Positions 1 through 8,431 of a stretch of DNA of 64,000 nt are shown in pieces. Each line of letters opens with the position of its first letter. Position 1 is the first letter of the stretch. Both the position numbers and the translations under genes were made by a program. The stretch is from contig NZ_BPKY01000003.1 in NCBI RefSeq assembly GCF_019656055.1, positions 62,001-126,000 of the forward strand, given 5' to 3'. Under the pieces are notes generated by a model. It saw only the letters and a program-made list of their open reading frames with translations. It did not search any database and had not been told where the DNA came from. The stretch comes from Leuconostoc miyukkimchii (GTDB taxonomy: Bacteria; Bacillota; Bacilli; Lactobacillales; Lactobacillaceae).

Positions 1-515
1 AACTTTTTATTAACTACTTGCGATTCTTGACGCAGCTGAGTTAATTCATCGGCTGTAGCAAATCCTAATGCCAGAATTTGAGAATCATTTATAAACGGAT
101 CATCCAATTCATCTGATTTATAATAAAATTCTTGCACAATAGGGTCTAACTTTTGCATCGCAACAGCATCGAACTTACTAACAAAATGTCCAGATGCATA
201 ATTTCTTGTAACAACTTCAATTGGTAAAATATTTAACTTAGTGACCAGTTCATCTGTTTTTGAAATAGTATATAAATAATGATTGGCTACGCCATTATTA
301 GTGAGGTATGTAAATAATAAATGACTAATTGCACTGTTTAATTCACCTTTTCCACGAATTGTTTCTTTGACTTTGCCATTTAATGCCGTTGCTTGATCAA
401 GGTAATGAATCCACAATATGTCTGGATTATCCGTTGCATATACTTTTTTAGCCTTACCAGTATATTCTAGTGTTGTTCTTGAAATACTACTTTTTTTATA
501 TTCAATACTGTCCAT
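1..515 (-). CDS. purC: Phosphoribosylaminoimidazole-succinocarboxamide synthase, 3' end cut by window
   Basis: SAICAR synthase joins aspartate to CAIR in de novo purine synthesis. Reading back from the ATG at 515, the protein starts MDSIEYKKSSISRTTLEYTG and continues through KAKKVYATDNPD and GKGELN, typical of the PurC N-terminus. The frame is open to the window edge, giving about 171 residues of an expected 235-245, so the C-terminus lies outside. A GGAG eight bases upstream supports this start. It overlaps the end of purK by 14 bases, so it is the third gene of a purE-purK-purC transcript and probably translationally coupled. Confidence 0.93.
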   Translation of the reverse strand, partial: MDSIEYKKSSISRTTLEYTGKAKKVYATDNPDILWIHYLDQATALNGKVKETIRGKGELNSAISHLLFTYLTNNGVANHYLYTISKTDELVTKLNILPIEVVTRNYASGHFVSKFDAVAMQKLDPIVQEFYYKSDELDDPFINDSQILALGFATADELTQLRQESQVVNKK

Positions 516-1617
516 GTACCTGACTCCATTCATAAAGTTTTTTGATATTTTCCTCACCAAGCACCGTAATGTGTCCCATCTTTCGATTATGTTTAATCTC
601 TGACTTACCATAATCATGAAAGTGCCACTCCGGATGATTCACTAAATCTTCTCTAGCTTGTTGAATTTCATTTCCCAACAAATTTAACATTAACGCTGGC
701 TTTTTTTGTATGATTTCAGGCAACTTCAGACCAGTAATACTACGGATATGTCCTTCAAATTGTGATATATTGGTTGCTTCAATACTGTAGTGACCTGAGT
801 TATGTGGTCTTGGTGCTAATTCATTTACCCAAATATCGTTATCATTAAGGAATAGTTCAATACCTAATACACCTCGTAAATCAAGTGCATCAGCAATTTT
901 TATGGCTACTTTTTTTATTTTTTCAATATTTAGGTTAGTCATTGTGGCCGGAACATGGCTTGTTTTTAAAATATGATCAACATGTACGTTTTCAGAAACT
1001 GGCCACATGGTAACTTCACCATATGCATCGCGAGTCACCATAATACTCACTTCTTTTTCAAATGATATTTTTTGTTCTAATATTAAGTTACCTGATGGAA
1101 AATTTGTCAAAATATTATTAACATCTGCTTCACTTTCAACCGACCATTGACCATGTCCGTCATACCCACCACTAACTGTTTTTAAAATCGCTGGTAGTGG
1201 TATCTCTTCAATCGCTGTTTTGAAATCCTTTATGGATGTGACAGCAGCAAACTGTGCGACTGGCACTTTGGCGATATCGCGAACAAAATTTTTTTCCACC
1301 AAACGATTACTTGTTATCTCAAGTAGTTTGGTGCCTTGTGGTAATGCTGTGTTTTGCTTAGATAATGCTATGGTATCAACATTTTCAAACTCGTATGTTA
1401 AAACATCACTCCGTTGTGAAAGTTCATTTAAAGCTCTATCATCATTATATTCAGCAACAATTTGAAAGTCAGATACTTGACCAGCTGGTGACTGTGGTGT
1501 TGGATCCAAAACGCCTACTTTGTACCCCATTGCCTTTGCTGAAAGTGCTATCATTTGACCCAATTGTCCGCCACCAATAATTCCGATTGTTGCAGGTGGT
1601 AATATAATATTTGTCAT
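502..1617 (-). CDS. purK: N5-carboxyaminoimidazole ribonucleotide synthase
   Basis: PurK carboxylates AIR with ATP and bicarbonate; PurE then rearranges the product. The 371-residue protein is full length for the family. It shows the N-terminal nucleotide-binding loop GIIGGGQLGQMIALSAKAMG (residues about 12-31) and the ATP-grasp core, with GGYDGHGQW near 150 and ELAPRPHNSGHYSIEA near 266. The ATG overlaps the purE stop as ATGA, and the gene overlaps purC downstream, so the three genes form a tightly coupled operon. GAGG lies ten bases before the start. Confidence 0.97.
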   Translation of the reverse strand: MTNIILPPATIGIIGGGQLGQMIALSAKAMGYKVGVLDPTPQSPAGQVSDFQIVAEYNDDRALNELSQRSDVLTYEFENVDTIALSKQNTALPQGTKLLEITSNRLVEKNFVRDIAKVPVAQFAAVTSIKDFKTAIEEIPLPAILKTVSGGYDGHGQWSVESEADVNNILTNFPSGNLILEQKISFEKEVSIMVTRDAYGEVTMWPVSENVHVDHILKTSHVPATMTNLNIEKIKKVAIKIADALDLRGVLGIELFLNDNDIWVNELAPRPHNSGHYSIEATNISQFEGHIRSITGLKLPEIIQKKPALMLNLLGNEIQQAREDLVNHPEWHFHDYGKSEIKHNRKMGHITVLGEENIKKLYEWSQVHGQY

Positions 1618-2099
1618 ATTAATTTCGCCTCACTATCAATCGATTGTTGCGTTTGATTTTTACGAAACTCGGCCAGTTTATGCGCTACATCAATATTGTT
1701 TAAAGCGATAATTTGTGCGGCAAGAATCGCTGCATTTTTAGCGCCTGCTTCTCCAATTGCCACAGTGGCAACTGGAATACCTGCTGGCATTTGTACGATA
1801 GATAAGAGGGAATCCAATCCATTTAACGCACGCGACTGCATTGGTACACCAATCACTGGAATAATTGTATTAGCAGCAAGCATTCCTGGCAGATGTGCCG
1901 CACCACCTGCTCCGGCAATAATTACCTGCAAACCATTATTTTGCGCTTCTTGAGAAAATCTTTGTAATTCTTCAGGCATACGATGAGCAGAAATAATATG
2001 TTTTTCGTAAGCGATATCAAGATTATCTAATAAAGCGGTTGTTTTTTGCATGGCTGGCCAATCACTCGTTGATCCCATAACTACTGCAACTTGTGGCAT
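1614..2099 (-). CDS. purE: N5-carboxyaminoimidazole ribonucleotide mutase
   Basis: Class I PurE converts N5-CAIR to CAIR. The start at 2099 (MPQVAVVMGSTSDWP) is preferred over the in-frame ATG at 2111 because GGAG at 2106-2109 lies six bases before it and family members start here. This gives 161 residues. The signature GSTSDW near the N-terminus and the AGAGGAAHLPGM loop near 70 match the family. It is first in the purE-purK-purC operon, and CGAAC-type PurBoxes sit directly upstream, which suggests PurR control by the purine/PRPP state. Confidence 0.96.
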   Translation of the reverse strand: MPQVAVVMGSTSDWPAMQKTTALLDNLDIAYEKHIISAHRMPEELQRFSQEAQNNGLQVIIAGAGGAAHLPGMLAANTIIPVIGVPMQSRALNGLDSLLSIVQMPAGIPVATVAIGEAGAKNAAILAAQIIALNNIDVAHKLAEFRKNQTQQSIDSEAKLI

Positions 2100-2109
2100 G
2101 TTTTTCTCC

Positions 2110-2163
2110 ATTGTTCGTTTTTTGTTCTAAATTACGATTAACAATTATTTTTCGTTCGTTTAC
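2110..2163 (-). promoter_or_regulatory. Candidate PurBoxes upstream of purE
   Basis: On the minus strand the sequence AAAAAACGAACAAT (2123-2110) sits just before the purE Shine-Dalgarno, and AAACGAACGAAAA lies near 2149-2161. Both contain the CGAAC core of the Firmicute PurR box. The cores are about 41 bases apart, farther than the Bacillus pair, so operator function is inferred. A TTGTAA/GTTAAT promoter-like pair overlaps the upstream box. Confidence 0.5.
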
Positions 2164-2227
2164 AATTCTAATTTAACAGAAAAAAACAAAAAATGCTTCG
2201 CTTTTAAATAAGAAATTTCACACAAAT

Positions 2228-2257
2228 AAAAAAATCGTTCGTTTATCACGAACGATT
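2228..2257 (-). terminator. Terminator of the GlnPH gene
   Basis: A perfect ten-base inverted repeat, AATCGTTCGT / ACGAACGATT with a five-base loop, is followed on the minus strand by seven T residues. It lies between the transporter gene and purE. The stem itself contains PurBox-like CGAACG cores. Confidence 0.85.
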
Positions 2258-2354
2258 CAATACTTTTTCTCTTTATTTACGAACGTTTGCTTTGTAAGCA
2301 CTTTCATAAATATAAAATCCTAATATTCGGTTCTATTAATCTTCCAGATTAAAT

Positions 2355-3830
2355 TTAACGACTGGTACGAGCCATCCGCTTTTCAGCGTATCCTAGCGCA
2401 CGACTAATAGTAAATGTTAAGACAAAATAGATAAGGGAGGTAATCAGAAGTGGGAAAAATGGTTGGAAACTAGCGCCTTGTACAACACCTGTTTGGAACA
2501 TTAACTCGCCAACACCTATAACAGATACAACTGATCCTTCTTTGATTACTGTGACAAATTCATTACCCAATGCCGGTAGAATATTTTTGATAGCTTGCGG
2601 TAAAATAATATAACGCATCGCCTTACCTTTAGATAGACCAAGTGAACGAGCTGCTTCTGTTTGACCATAGTTGACAGAATTAATACCAGAACGAATTATT
2701 TCAGCAACATATGCCGCTGAATTTAGACCCATTGCTAATGCACCAGCTGCAAATGCTGACAGATTTAATCCGATCACTTGTGTACCGAAAAATACCATAA
2801 AAGCTTGTACCAACAAAGGTGTACCACGTACATATTCAATATATATATTTCCGAGTGATTTAAAAATGAAATTAGGTGATAATTTAAATAACGCAACTAT
2901 TGTACCTAGTACGACACCAATAATTACTGCAATCGCAGCTAACGCCAAGGTAATACCAGTACCTTTAATAAATAAATTACCATACTTTGCCCAAAATGAT
3001 TGTTTAGCAAACATTAATGTGTTTGCTTTCTTTTGATATGCTTTTAATTTACCAGACTTAACAATGTCATCAATTGATGTATTAATTTTTGATTGCAACA
3101 CTGGCGAATTTTTGCGCATTGCAACGGATACTGCACCTTCAGCCTCATTAGGCTTTGGATAAATGACTTGAAATGCTTTATTTTGCTGTGCATAGGCTTC
3201 AGAAATAGGATCATTAAGAACAACACCTGAAACTTTTCCAGCTGACAGTTGCGATACTAAGTCTGGTACTTTTTGCAAACTCACTAATTTTGATGCAGAC
3301 ATGTTATTTTGTACAAATGTTTCTTGCGTTGTTTGACGCTGTGCACCAATTTTTTTGCCTACAAACGAATTAACATCAGATGTAAATTGTGGTGCATTTT
3401 TTTTGAGAATCAATACTGTCTGTTTTGGTGACATATATGATTTTGAAAAATCAACCACCTTTTCACGTTCTGGCGTTGCATTAATACCTGAAATAATTAC
3501 ATCAATCTTACCTGTTTGCACAGCCCCGATTAATCCATCAAATCCCATTTCCTTAATTTGTAGTTTAACGCCCAAATCTTTTGCGATTTGTTTGGCCATA
3601 TCTACTTCAAAACCAACGATTTGATCTCGACCATTAATTGTTGTATGAAACTCGAATGGTGCATAATCAGCTGACAAACCAACAATCATTACACCACGCT
3701 TTTTAATCGCACTATATGCTGGATCAGTTTCTGCAGCTTGTGCTTGTGGCACAAATGACAAGAGTAAGGGAATAAGTAATAACAACCCTACAGCCATGAT
3801 TACGAATTTTTTTATAGTTTTATATATCAT
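2355..3830 (-). CDS. glnP: Amino-acid ABC transporter, fused substrate-binding and permease protein (GlnPH type)
   Basis: This is a fusion of a periplasmic-type binding domain and a membrane permease, as in lactic acid bacterial GlnPQ systems for glutamine/glutamate or related polar amino acids. Residues 1-33 form a signal/membrane segment, 34-265 an SBP type 3 domain (GFEVDMAKQIAKDLG, GLIGAVQTGKIDVIISG), and about 280-490 a permease with the EAA-like loop EAARSLGLSKGKAMRYIILP. Length (491 aa) fits the fusion family. The ATPase is not adjacent; glnQ at 24206-24940 is one candidate partner. GGAG lies ten bases before the start. The substrate cannot be fixed from sequence. Confidence 0.93.
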   Translation of the reverse strand: MIYKTIKKFVIMAVGLLLLIPLLLSFVPQAQAAETDPAYSAIKKRGVMIVGLSADYAPFEFHTTINGRDQIVGFEVDMAKQIAKDLGVKLQIKEMGFDGLIGAVQTGKIDVIISGINATPEREKVVDFSKSYMSPKQTVLILKKNAPQFTSDVNSFVGKKIGAQRQTTQETFVQNNMSASKLVSLQKVPDLVSQLSAGKVSGVVLNDPISEAYAQQNKAFQVIYPKPNEAEGAVSVAMRKNSPVLQSKINTSIDDIVKSGKLKAYQKKANTLMFAKQSFWAKYGNLFIKGTGITLALAAIAVIIGVVLGTIVALFKLSPNFIFKSLGNIYIEYVRGTPLLVQAFMVFFGTQVIGLNLSAFAAGALAMGLNSAAYVAEIIRSGINSVNYGQTEAARSLGLSKGKAMRYIILPQAIKNILPALGNEFVTVIKEGSVVSVIGVGELMFQTGVVQGASFQPFFPLLITSLIYFVLTFTISRALGYAEKRMARTSR

Positions 3831-3866
3831 TTCTTCAATTCTCCTATATCCTAATTAACGTTATTA

Positions 3867-3895
3867 ATCATAACCTGTTATGAATTTTTATGCAA
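3867..3895 (-). promoter_or_regulatory. Promoter of the GlnPH gene with ARG-box-like sequence
   Basis: TTGCAT and TATGAT are 17 bases apart. The -35 and spacer coincide with TGAATTTTTATGCA (3881-3894), one mismatch from the palindromic ARG-box TGAATWWWWATTCA. ArgR control is a guess from this match only. Confidence 0.45.
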
Positions 3896-3956
3896 CATTA
3901 TCACGCTGTTATTCATAAAAATATGTATATTACACGTTTTTTGTATAAAACGACAT

Positions 3957-3978
3957 AAAAAAACGCCACATAGTGACG
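3957..3978 (-). terminator. Terminator of rnpB
   Basis: On the minus strand CGTCAC-TAT-GTGGCG (one G-U pair) is followed by seven T residues, directly after the RNase P RNA. Confidence 0.75.
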
Positions 3979-3985
3979 TCACCTG

Positions 3986-4368
3986 TTGTAAGTATCTATA
4001 GGCCATGTTTTGTTCCAGTAATATGCAGGCACATATTACCTTCGGTAATCATCTATCTAAGTTTGTTATCAAACCATACCAACCATCGCTTCTATTCGCT
4101 AGATCAGCCGCCCCTACCAAAAGTTTGGGTTGCCCACTTGTGGGGTTTACCTCGTCTCAAACAATAGCTTTCACTAATGCGTACGTTTCTATGGCACCTT
4201 CGAGCCTATTCAGACATAGCCGAAGCCTTAACCCTTTCGACCGCCGTAACATCTCTGTCCCTGGGTTTATTTTTTATCCCAGCACAATCACTACAATCAT
4301 CACAGATTGTGTGAGCATGGACCTTCCTCACGCTAGAAATATAACGCGCAATTACCCGATACTTACAA
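3986..4368 (-). ncRNA. rnpB: RNase P RNA, type B
   Basis: The catalytic RNA that matures tRNA 5' ends. The minus strand carries the conserved blocks: GTAAGTATCGGGTAAT at the 5' end, GAGGAAGGTCCATGCTCAC (P4 5' side region), GGGACAGAGATG, AAACCCCACAAGTGGGCAAC, and a 3' segment GATACTTAC that pairs with the 5' end to close P1. Length (about 383 nt) and layout match the Bacillus-type (B) structure. The ends are set by the P1 pairing and are good to a few bases. It sits next to gpsB and ypsA, a conserved Firmicute arrangement. Confidence 0.95.
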
Positions 4369-4406
4369 ATTATTTTAAAACATTAATGTCAAACAATGCG
4401 TGATGC

Positions 4407-4796
4407 TTACTTCACATTGTCGTTATCATTTCCAAATACAGCACGTTCTAAGTTAGCAACACGTTTAATCAAATCTAAATTAGTTACAACTTGAGCCGGC
4501 TTTGGTGCTTCGACAACTGGTATAACAACATCAGGCGTCTCAGAAGTAACTTCTGATCGAACAACTTGTGATTGTTGTTTTACAGCAACCAGTTGTTCTT
4601 GTGAAGATTTCAATGCTGTCTGCAAACGTGCAACTTCATTTTGCAACTGGTCAACACGACCAGCATAAGCACCATAATCCTTGATGATGTCATCCAAAAA
4701 GCTATCAACATCAGCGGGATCATAACCAACACCCATTCGCTTTTGTTTAAAAACGCGTTCTAGAATATCTTTTTGCGTGTACTTTACTTGTTCCAC
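4407..4796 (-). CDS. gpsB: Cell division regulator GpsB
   Basis: GpsB is a small DivIVA-like cytoplasmic adaptor that shuttles PBP1 between septum and sidewall. The N-terminal membrane-binding domain (KYTQKDILERVFKQKRMGVG, then YDPADVDSFLDDIIKDYGAY) and a following coiled coil are clear, with a Thr/Val/Pro-rich linker and a short C-terminal helix. I choose the GTG at 4796 (VEQVKYTQ): GAGGTG lies seven bases upstream, whereas the ATG at 4811 has no ribosome-binding site. The length is then 129 aa, slightly above the usual 100-115. It sits near ponA, whose product GpsB homologues bind. Confidence 0.93.
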   Translation of the reverse strand: MEQVKYTQKDILERVFKQKRMGVGYDPADVDSFLDDIIKDYGAYAGRVDQLQNEVARLQTALKSSQEQLVAVKQQSQVVRSEVTSETPDVVIPVVEAPKPAQVVTNLDLIKRVANLERAVFGNDNDNVK

Positions 4797-4890
4797 AAGT
4801 TCACACCTCATTTATTTTTTTACTCATTCTATATTACCAATAAATTACTAAAATTACAAGTTTATTGATTATTCATTTATTTGAATGTTT

Positions 4891-5445
4891 CTACTCATGT
4901 TGTGTTTCTTCATATTCAGTTGCAAACTCTTGTAGTTGATCCATATTAATCATTGTCAGAGGATATGGCGTAACACTTTGTTGTTTCTGGATAACATGAT
5001 AATCGTACAGCGGTTTTCCTTCAAATTCTACATCATAGACCAATACTGCACCATCAGTATGTTCAAGCATAAATTGCTGATAATTTTGTAATTGCCGTGG
5101 TCCTTTATACTCTTCATTTGAAACACTTTTAGAAAAATCACTTTGAGCAAGTAATCGGTTGAGTTTAGCTTGGTTGTCTGTACTCCACTGGCTCCCAAAT
5201 TTCTGAAAAGGCATCATGATTGCAAGCTTTAATGTTGGAAACTCTTTTTTTAAATCAGAAACAACCTCTATTGTCCATTGTTCAACGCCCAATTGTCCAC
5301 CAGTTATAACCCATTCAAGTCCATTATCAATTTGTTCTCTTAGTGTGCGTTCTAGACCATACTTAATCACTTTAATTTTTGGATCTGCATCACCAAATGT
5401 ACCCATTTCGTAGCTACGATAGCCAGTTATCCATAGTCTTGACAT
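4891..5445 (-). CDS. ypsA: YpsA family protein (DUF1273, SLOG fold)
   Basis: A 184-residue protein matching the YpsA/DUF1273 family: N-terminal [17 protein letters not shown], the [16 protein letters not shown] block near 42 and the C-terminal region [10 protein letters not shown]. The fold is a Rossmann-like SLOG domain that probably binds a nucleotide-type ligand; in Bacillus and Staphylococcus the family affects cell division, with mechanism unresolved. AGAGG lies eight bases before the start. The order recU-ponA-ypsA-gpsB-rnpB is the conserved Firmicute neighbourhood. Confidence 0.9.
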   Translation of the reverse strand: MSRLWITGYRSYEMGTFGDADPKIKVIKYGLERTLREQIDNGLEWVITGGQLGVEQWTIEVVSDLKKEFPTLKLAIMMPFQKFGSQWSTDNQAKLNRLLAQSDFSKSVSNEEYKGPRQLQNYQQFMLEHTDGAVLVYDVEFEGKPLYDYHVIQKQQSVTPYPLTMINMDQLQEFATEYEETQHE

Positions 5446-5457
5446 CTCATTTACCTC

Positions 5458-5487
5458 TAAAATAAAAGTCTTGCCTAAGCAAGACTT
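5458..5487 (-). terminator. Terminator of ponA
   Basis: AAGTCTTGC-loop-GCAAGACTT followed by TTATTTT on the minus strand, just beyond the ponA stop codon. Confidence 0.8.
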
Positions 5488-5497
5488 CTAACACAAA

Positions 5498-7666
5498 TTA
5501 ATTATTACCAGATGTAGCCCCTACCGCTGCAGAACCTGAAATTCCTGCTTCAGCCGGTGTTTCGCCGGATTGCGGTATTGAATTAACTAGTGGCAAGCCA
5601 CCATTACTCCATTTTTGACCACGTACTTCGTATTCCACAATGTTTCCTCTGACCTTTGGCACCACTGTATCGGGTGCTGTCCAATCAGTATTGGGTTTGT
5701 TTTGCATTGCATATGACATGACTCTTTGATAATATTGTGCGGGCAAGTCCTGATATTCCCAAGGTATATAATCACGCGGCCAATCATAGCCAGTCCAAAC
5801 AGACAACGTATATGATTTCGTGAATCCTGTAAACCAAGAATCTTTGATTGCTCTACTTGGCATATTTTCATTATCGCCATAAGCAACCAGACCAGACTTA
5901 CCCGCTTGATGCAATCCTGGAATTGCTGCATCATTAGCGGTAGCGTTAGGTTTAATAGTTCCTTTTAACATGTCAGTTAACATGAACGCTGTGCTGGACT
6001 TCATTGCCCTTTTACCTGTGACATTATAGTTATGTGTTGTGCCATCTGCTGTTACAATTTTTGTAATATAAGTTGGCTTGTAGTACGTTCCACCGTTGGC
6101 AATAGCTCCAAATGCTCCAGCTTCTTCTTCTGTTGAAGCTGGAATACCAATGGCATCTTGACCACCAGGCACAGTGCTCGTAGGAATACCAAGACCATTA
6201 ACAAATTTGGCAGCATTCGTACCACCAACCTCTTCCAAAGTTCGTGCCGCTGGCGCATTACGTGACTGCGTTAAAGCGGATCTCATTGTCATGTTGCCCA
6301 TGTCACGCCTATCCCAACTATACACATCTGTATCTGTACCAGGATATCTAAATTTTTTATCTTCGACAGTTCGATATGTTGGCCAGTTCAGATACTCAAT
6401 AGCAGGTCCATAATCTAGCAGTGGTTTAATAGAAGAACCAGCCGAACGACCAGTCAATTTCGCATGATTAGTTGCCTGTAATACGTCAGTATTACGACCA
6501 CCGATTTGAGCAACGACCTTACCATTAGTTGGATCTGTCATTGTTGCCCCAATTTGTGCATCTGCCGAAGGAAAAGCTACAGTATTGCCGTTGGCAGTGT
6601 CATACATATACTGTTGCATGTTTGAATCCATGTTTGTATAGATTTTCAGTCCAGACTTTGTCGTATCATAACCTAGTGCTTTAGCCTCAGCTAACGTGGA
6701 TTGAACATAAGCGTCAGCCACACGACGACCATTGTTTGCTAAATTGATTTTTGCCGTTAAATCTTGTAATCCATCAGTCACTGGTGTTTTAATTGCAGCA
6801 TCTGCTTGATTTTGCGTGATTGCGCCATACTTGACCATAGCAGATAATACGGTATTACGCCGCTCTCTTGCTCGCGAAGGATCTTTTAAGTATGGGTCAT
6901 AGTAGGTGGGTGACTGTGGCATCCCAGCGAGTAATGCAATTTGACCCAAAGACAGCTGTGTTAACGGTTTTCCGTAAAAATATTCGGAGGCCGTTTTCAT
7001 ACCTGAAACACCATGTCCCATATAAACTTTATTCATATAGAAAGTTAGTATTTCATTTTTTGAAAAATTCTTTTCTACTCGCATGGCTAACCAAGCTTCT
7101 TGCGCCTTACGCTTGATTGTTTGATCAGCAGTAGACGTGCTAAACACGGAAAGTTTAACAAGCTGTTGTGTTAAGGTTGAGCCCCCCTGCATACCTAATG
7201 ATGAGCCTCTAACGTTAGCCAATGCTGCCCCAGCAATACGAATAGGGTCAACACCATTATGCTTGTAGAAACGACGATCTTCAGTCGCTACAACCGCTTG
7301 TTTTAATTGTTTAGGAATCTCATTTGAATTGGCATAGTCACGCTCTACTGTTGACAATTTCCATATGCTTTTTTCTTGACTATCATAAATAGCACTAGAA
7401 GGTTCAGATGCTAAATTAGACTCTGTAATATTAGGTGCATCATTAGCATATGTAATAAACACTGCAAAACCAGACAAACCTGCAATTATACCCAAAAGAA
7501 ATAGCCATAGGATTATTGTAAGAAACCATCGTCGCTTTTTACGAGGCTTTTTTGGTCCACCACCATTATAATTTTGCTTTTTTGTAACTGGTGGCTCGGT
7601 TGCGGGATGATTATCGTACATATTTTGGTTACGATTGACACGCGACCATTTATTCTCATTTGACAT
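5498..7666 (-). CDS. ponA: Class A penicillin-binding protein 1A (transglycosylase/transpeptidase)
   Basis: Bifunctional peptidoglycan synthase, 722 aa. Residues 1-45 are cytoplasmic and basic, about 47-70 span the membrane, and about 90-280 are the GT51 domain (ATEDRRFYKHNGVDP, GGSTLTQQLVK). The transpeptidase follows from about 370, with SxxK as SAGSSIK and SxN as SRN. The third motif reads GKSGLVAYGD where most homologues have KTGTS. A Gly/Ala-rich tail ends the protein. It follows recU by 23 bases. GGAG is 13 bases from the ATG, a long spacing. Confidence 0.95.
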   Translation of the reverse strand: MSNENKWSRVNRNQNMYDNHPATEPPVTKKQNYNGGGPKKPRKKRRWFLTIILWLFLLGIIAGLSGFAVFITYANDAPNITESNLASEPSSAIYDSQEKSIWKLSTVERDYANSNEIPKQLKQAVVATEDRRFYKHNGVDPIRIAGAALANVRGSSLGMQGGSTLTQQLVKLSVFSTSTADQTIKRKAQEAWLAMRVEKNFSKNEILTFYMNKVYMGHGVSGMKTASEYFYGKPLTQLSLGQIALLAGMPQSPTYYDPYLKDPSRARERRNTVLSAMVKYGAITQNQADAAIKTPVTDGLQDLTAKINLANNGRRVADAYVQSTLAEAKALGYDTTKSGLKIYTNMDSNMQQYMYDTANGNTVAFPSADAQIGATMTDPTNGKVVAQIGGRNTDVLQATNHAKLTGRSAGSSIKPLLDYGPAIEYLNWPTYRTVEDKKFRYPGTDTDVYSWDRRDMGNMTMRSALTQSRNAPAARTLEEVGGTNAAKFVNGLGIPTSTVPGGQDAIGIPASTEEEAGAFGAIANGGTYYKPTYITKIVTADGTTHNYNVTGKRAMKSSTAFMLTDMLKGTIKPNATANDAAIPGLHQAGKSGLVAYGDNENMPSRAIKDSWFTGFTKSYTLSVWTGYDWPRDYIPWEYQDLPAQYYQRVMSYAMQNKPNTDWTAPDTVVPKVRGNIVEYEVRGQKWSNGGLPLVNSIPQSGETPAEAGISGSAAVGATSGNN

Positions 7667-7689
7667 AATTACTGGCGTACTCCTAATTG

Positions 7690-8304
7690 TTAGTTTAAAT
7701 GTTCAAAATATTGATCAACAGCTTTTAAATAGTCTAAACTTGGGTTTAGACTATTTGGTACAGCATAACTATCTCGCACAATTTCCTGGTAACTAATTGA
7801 CTGCTTACCATTTAATTTCTGCCACTGCGTGATTAAATTTTGAGCTGGATAAACATATGTTTCATTTAAACTTGTAAATTTAATAATCACAAAACCAACA
7901 CCATTTTGGGATAAAATACCGGCAAGATGTACAATTTGATGTTCATGGAAGTTTTTTAGAGGAAAACTTGTTTTGTTTTTAGTTTCTTTTGCATCAAAAT
8001 CGATATAGCGTCCTTGATAAACACCATTATAATCAGTTGTTGACGCTTGTTTAAAATAAGCTTCGGTAATTTTGGCTGCGGAACGCGCCGGGTAATCAAC
8101 CTTTACAATTGTAACTGGGGTGGGCTTTTTATGAATCACTGCTAAATGATTGGCGAGGTAGTATTCATTTGCAAGATTTATTTCATCCTCTAAACCCATA
8201 CCACGCTTACCAAATGTCAAAGCTTTTTTAGTTGTTTTTCCCGTACGCATCGTGTTACTGATATCACTGATACGGTGGGTTCCAGTAGGATAATTGATTG
8301 CCAT
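7690..8304 (-). CDS. recU: Holliday junction resolvase RecU
   Basis: RecU cuts Holliday junctions and works with RuvAB in recombination. The 204-residue protein has the family features: NYPTG at the start, GMGLEDEINLANEYY (catalytic Glu region), the nuclease core GRYIDFDAKETKNKTSFPL with D and E-x-K, and HEHQIVHL after it. It is linked to ponA as in most Firmicutes. A GGGGG ribosome-binding site precedes the ATG. Confidence 0.96.
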   Translation of the reverse strand: MAINYPTGTHRISDISNTMRTGKTTKKALTFGKRGMGLEDEINLANEYYLANHLAVIHKKPTPVTIVKVDYPARSAAKITEAYFKQASTTDYNGVYQGRYIDFDAKETKNKTSFPLKNFHEHQIVHLAGILSQNGVGFVIIKFTSLNETYVYPAQNLITQWQKLNGKQSISYQEIVRDSYAVPNSLNPSLDYLKAVDQYFEHLN

Positions 8305-8351
8305 TATTCCCCCAACTTTAAATTTAAACCAATATATTTACTATTTTACCA

Positions 8352-8384
8352 TAAAAAAAGATGACAAGTTGAAACTTGTCATCT
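8352..8384 (-). terminator. Terminator of guaA
   Basis: AGATGACAAG / CTTGTCATCT stem with a TTTCAA loop on the minus strand, followed by seven T residues. It ends the guaB-guaB2-guaA transcript. Confidence 0.9.
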
Positions 8385-8431
8385 GTCACAAAATAGTGTT
8401 ATGAACTCGGTTTAATATAAGACTGAAAATA

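Noticed and set aside
3973-4403. Open frames of 64 and 132 codons on the plus strand
   Set aside because: They lie entirely across the RNase P RNA gene and its flank, and have no family resemblance.
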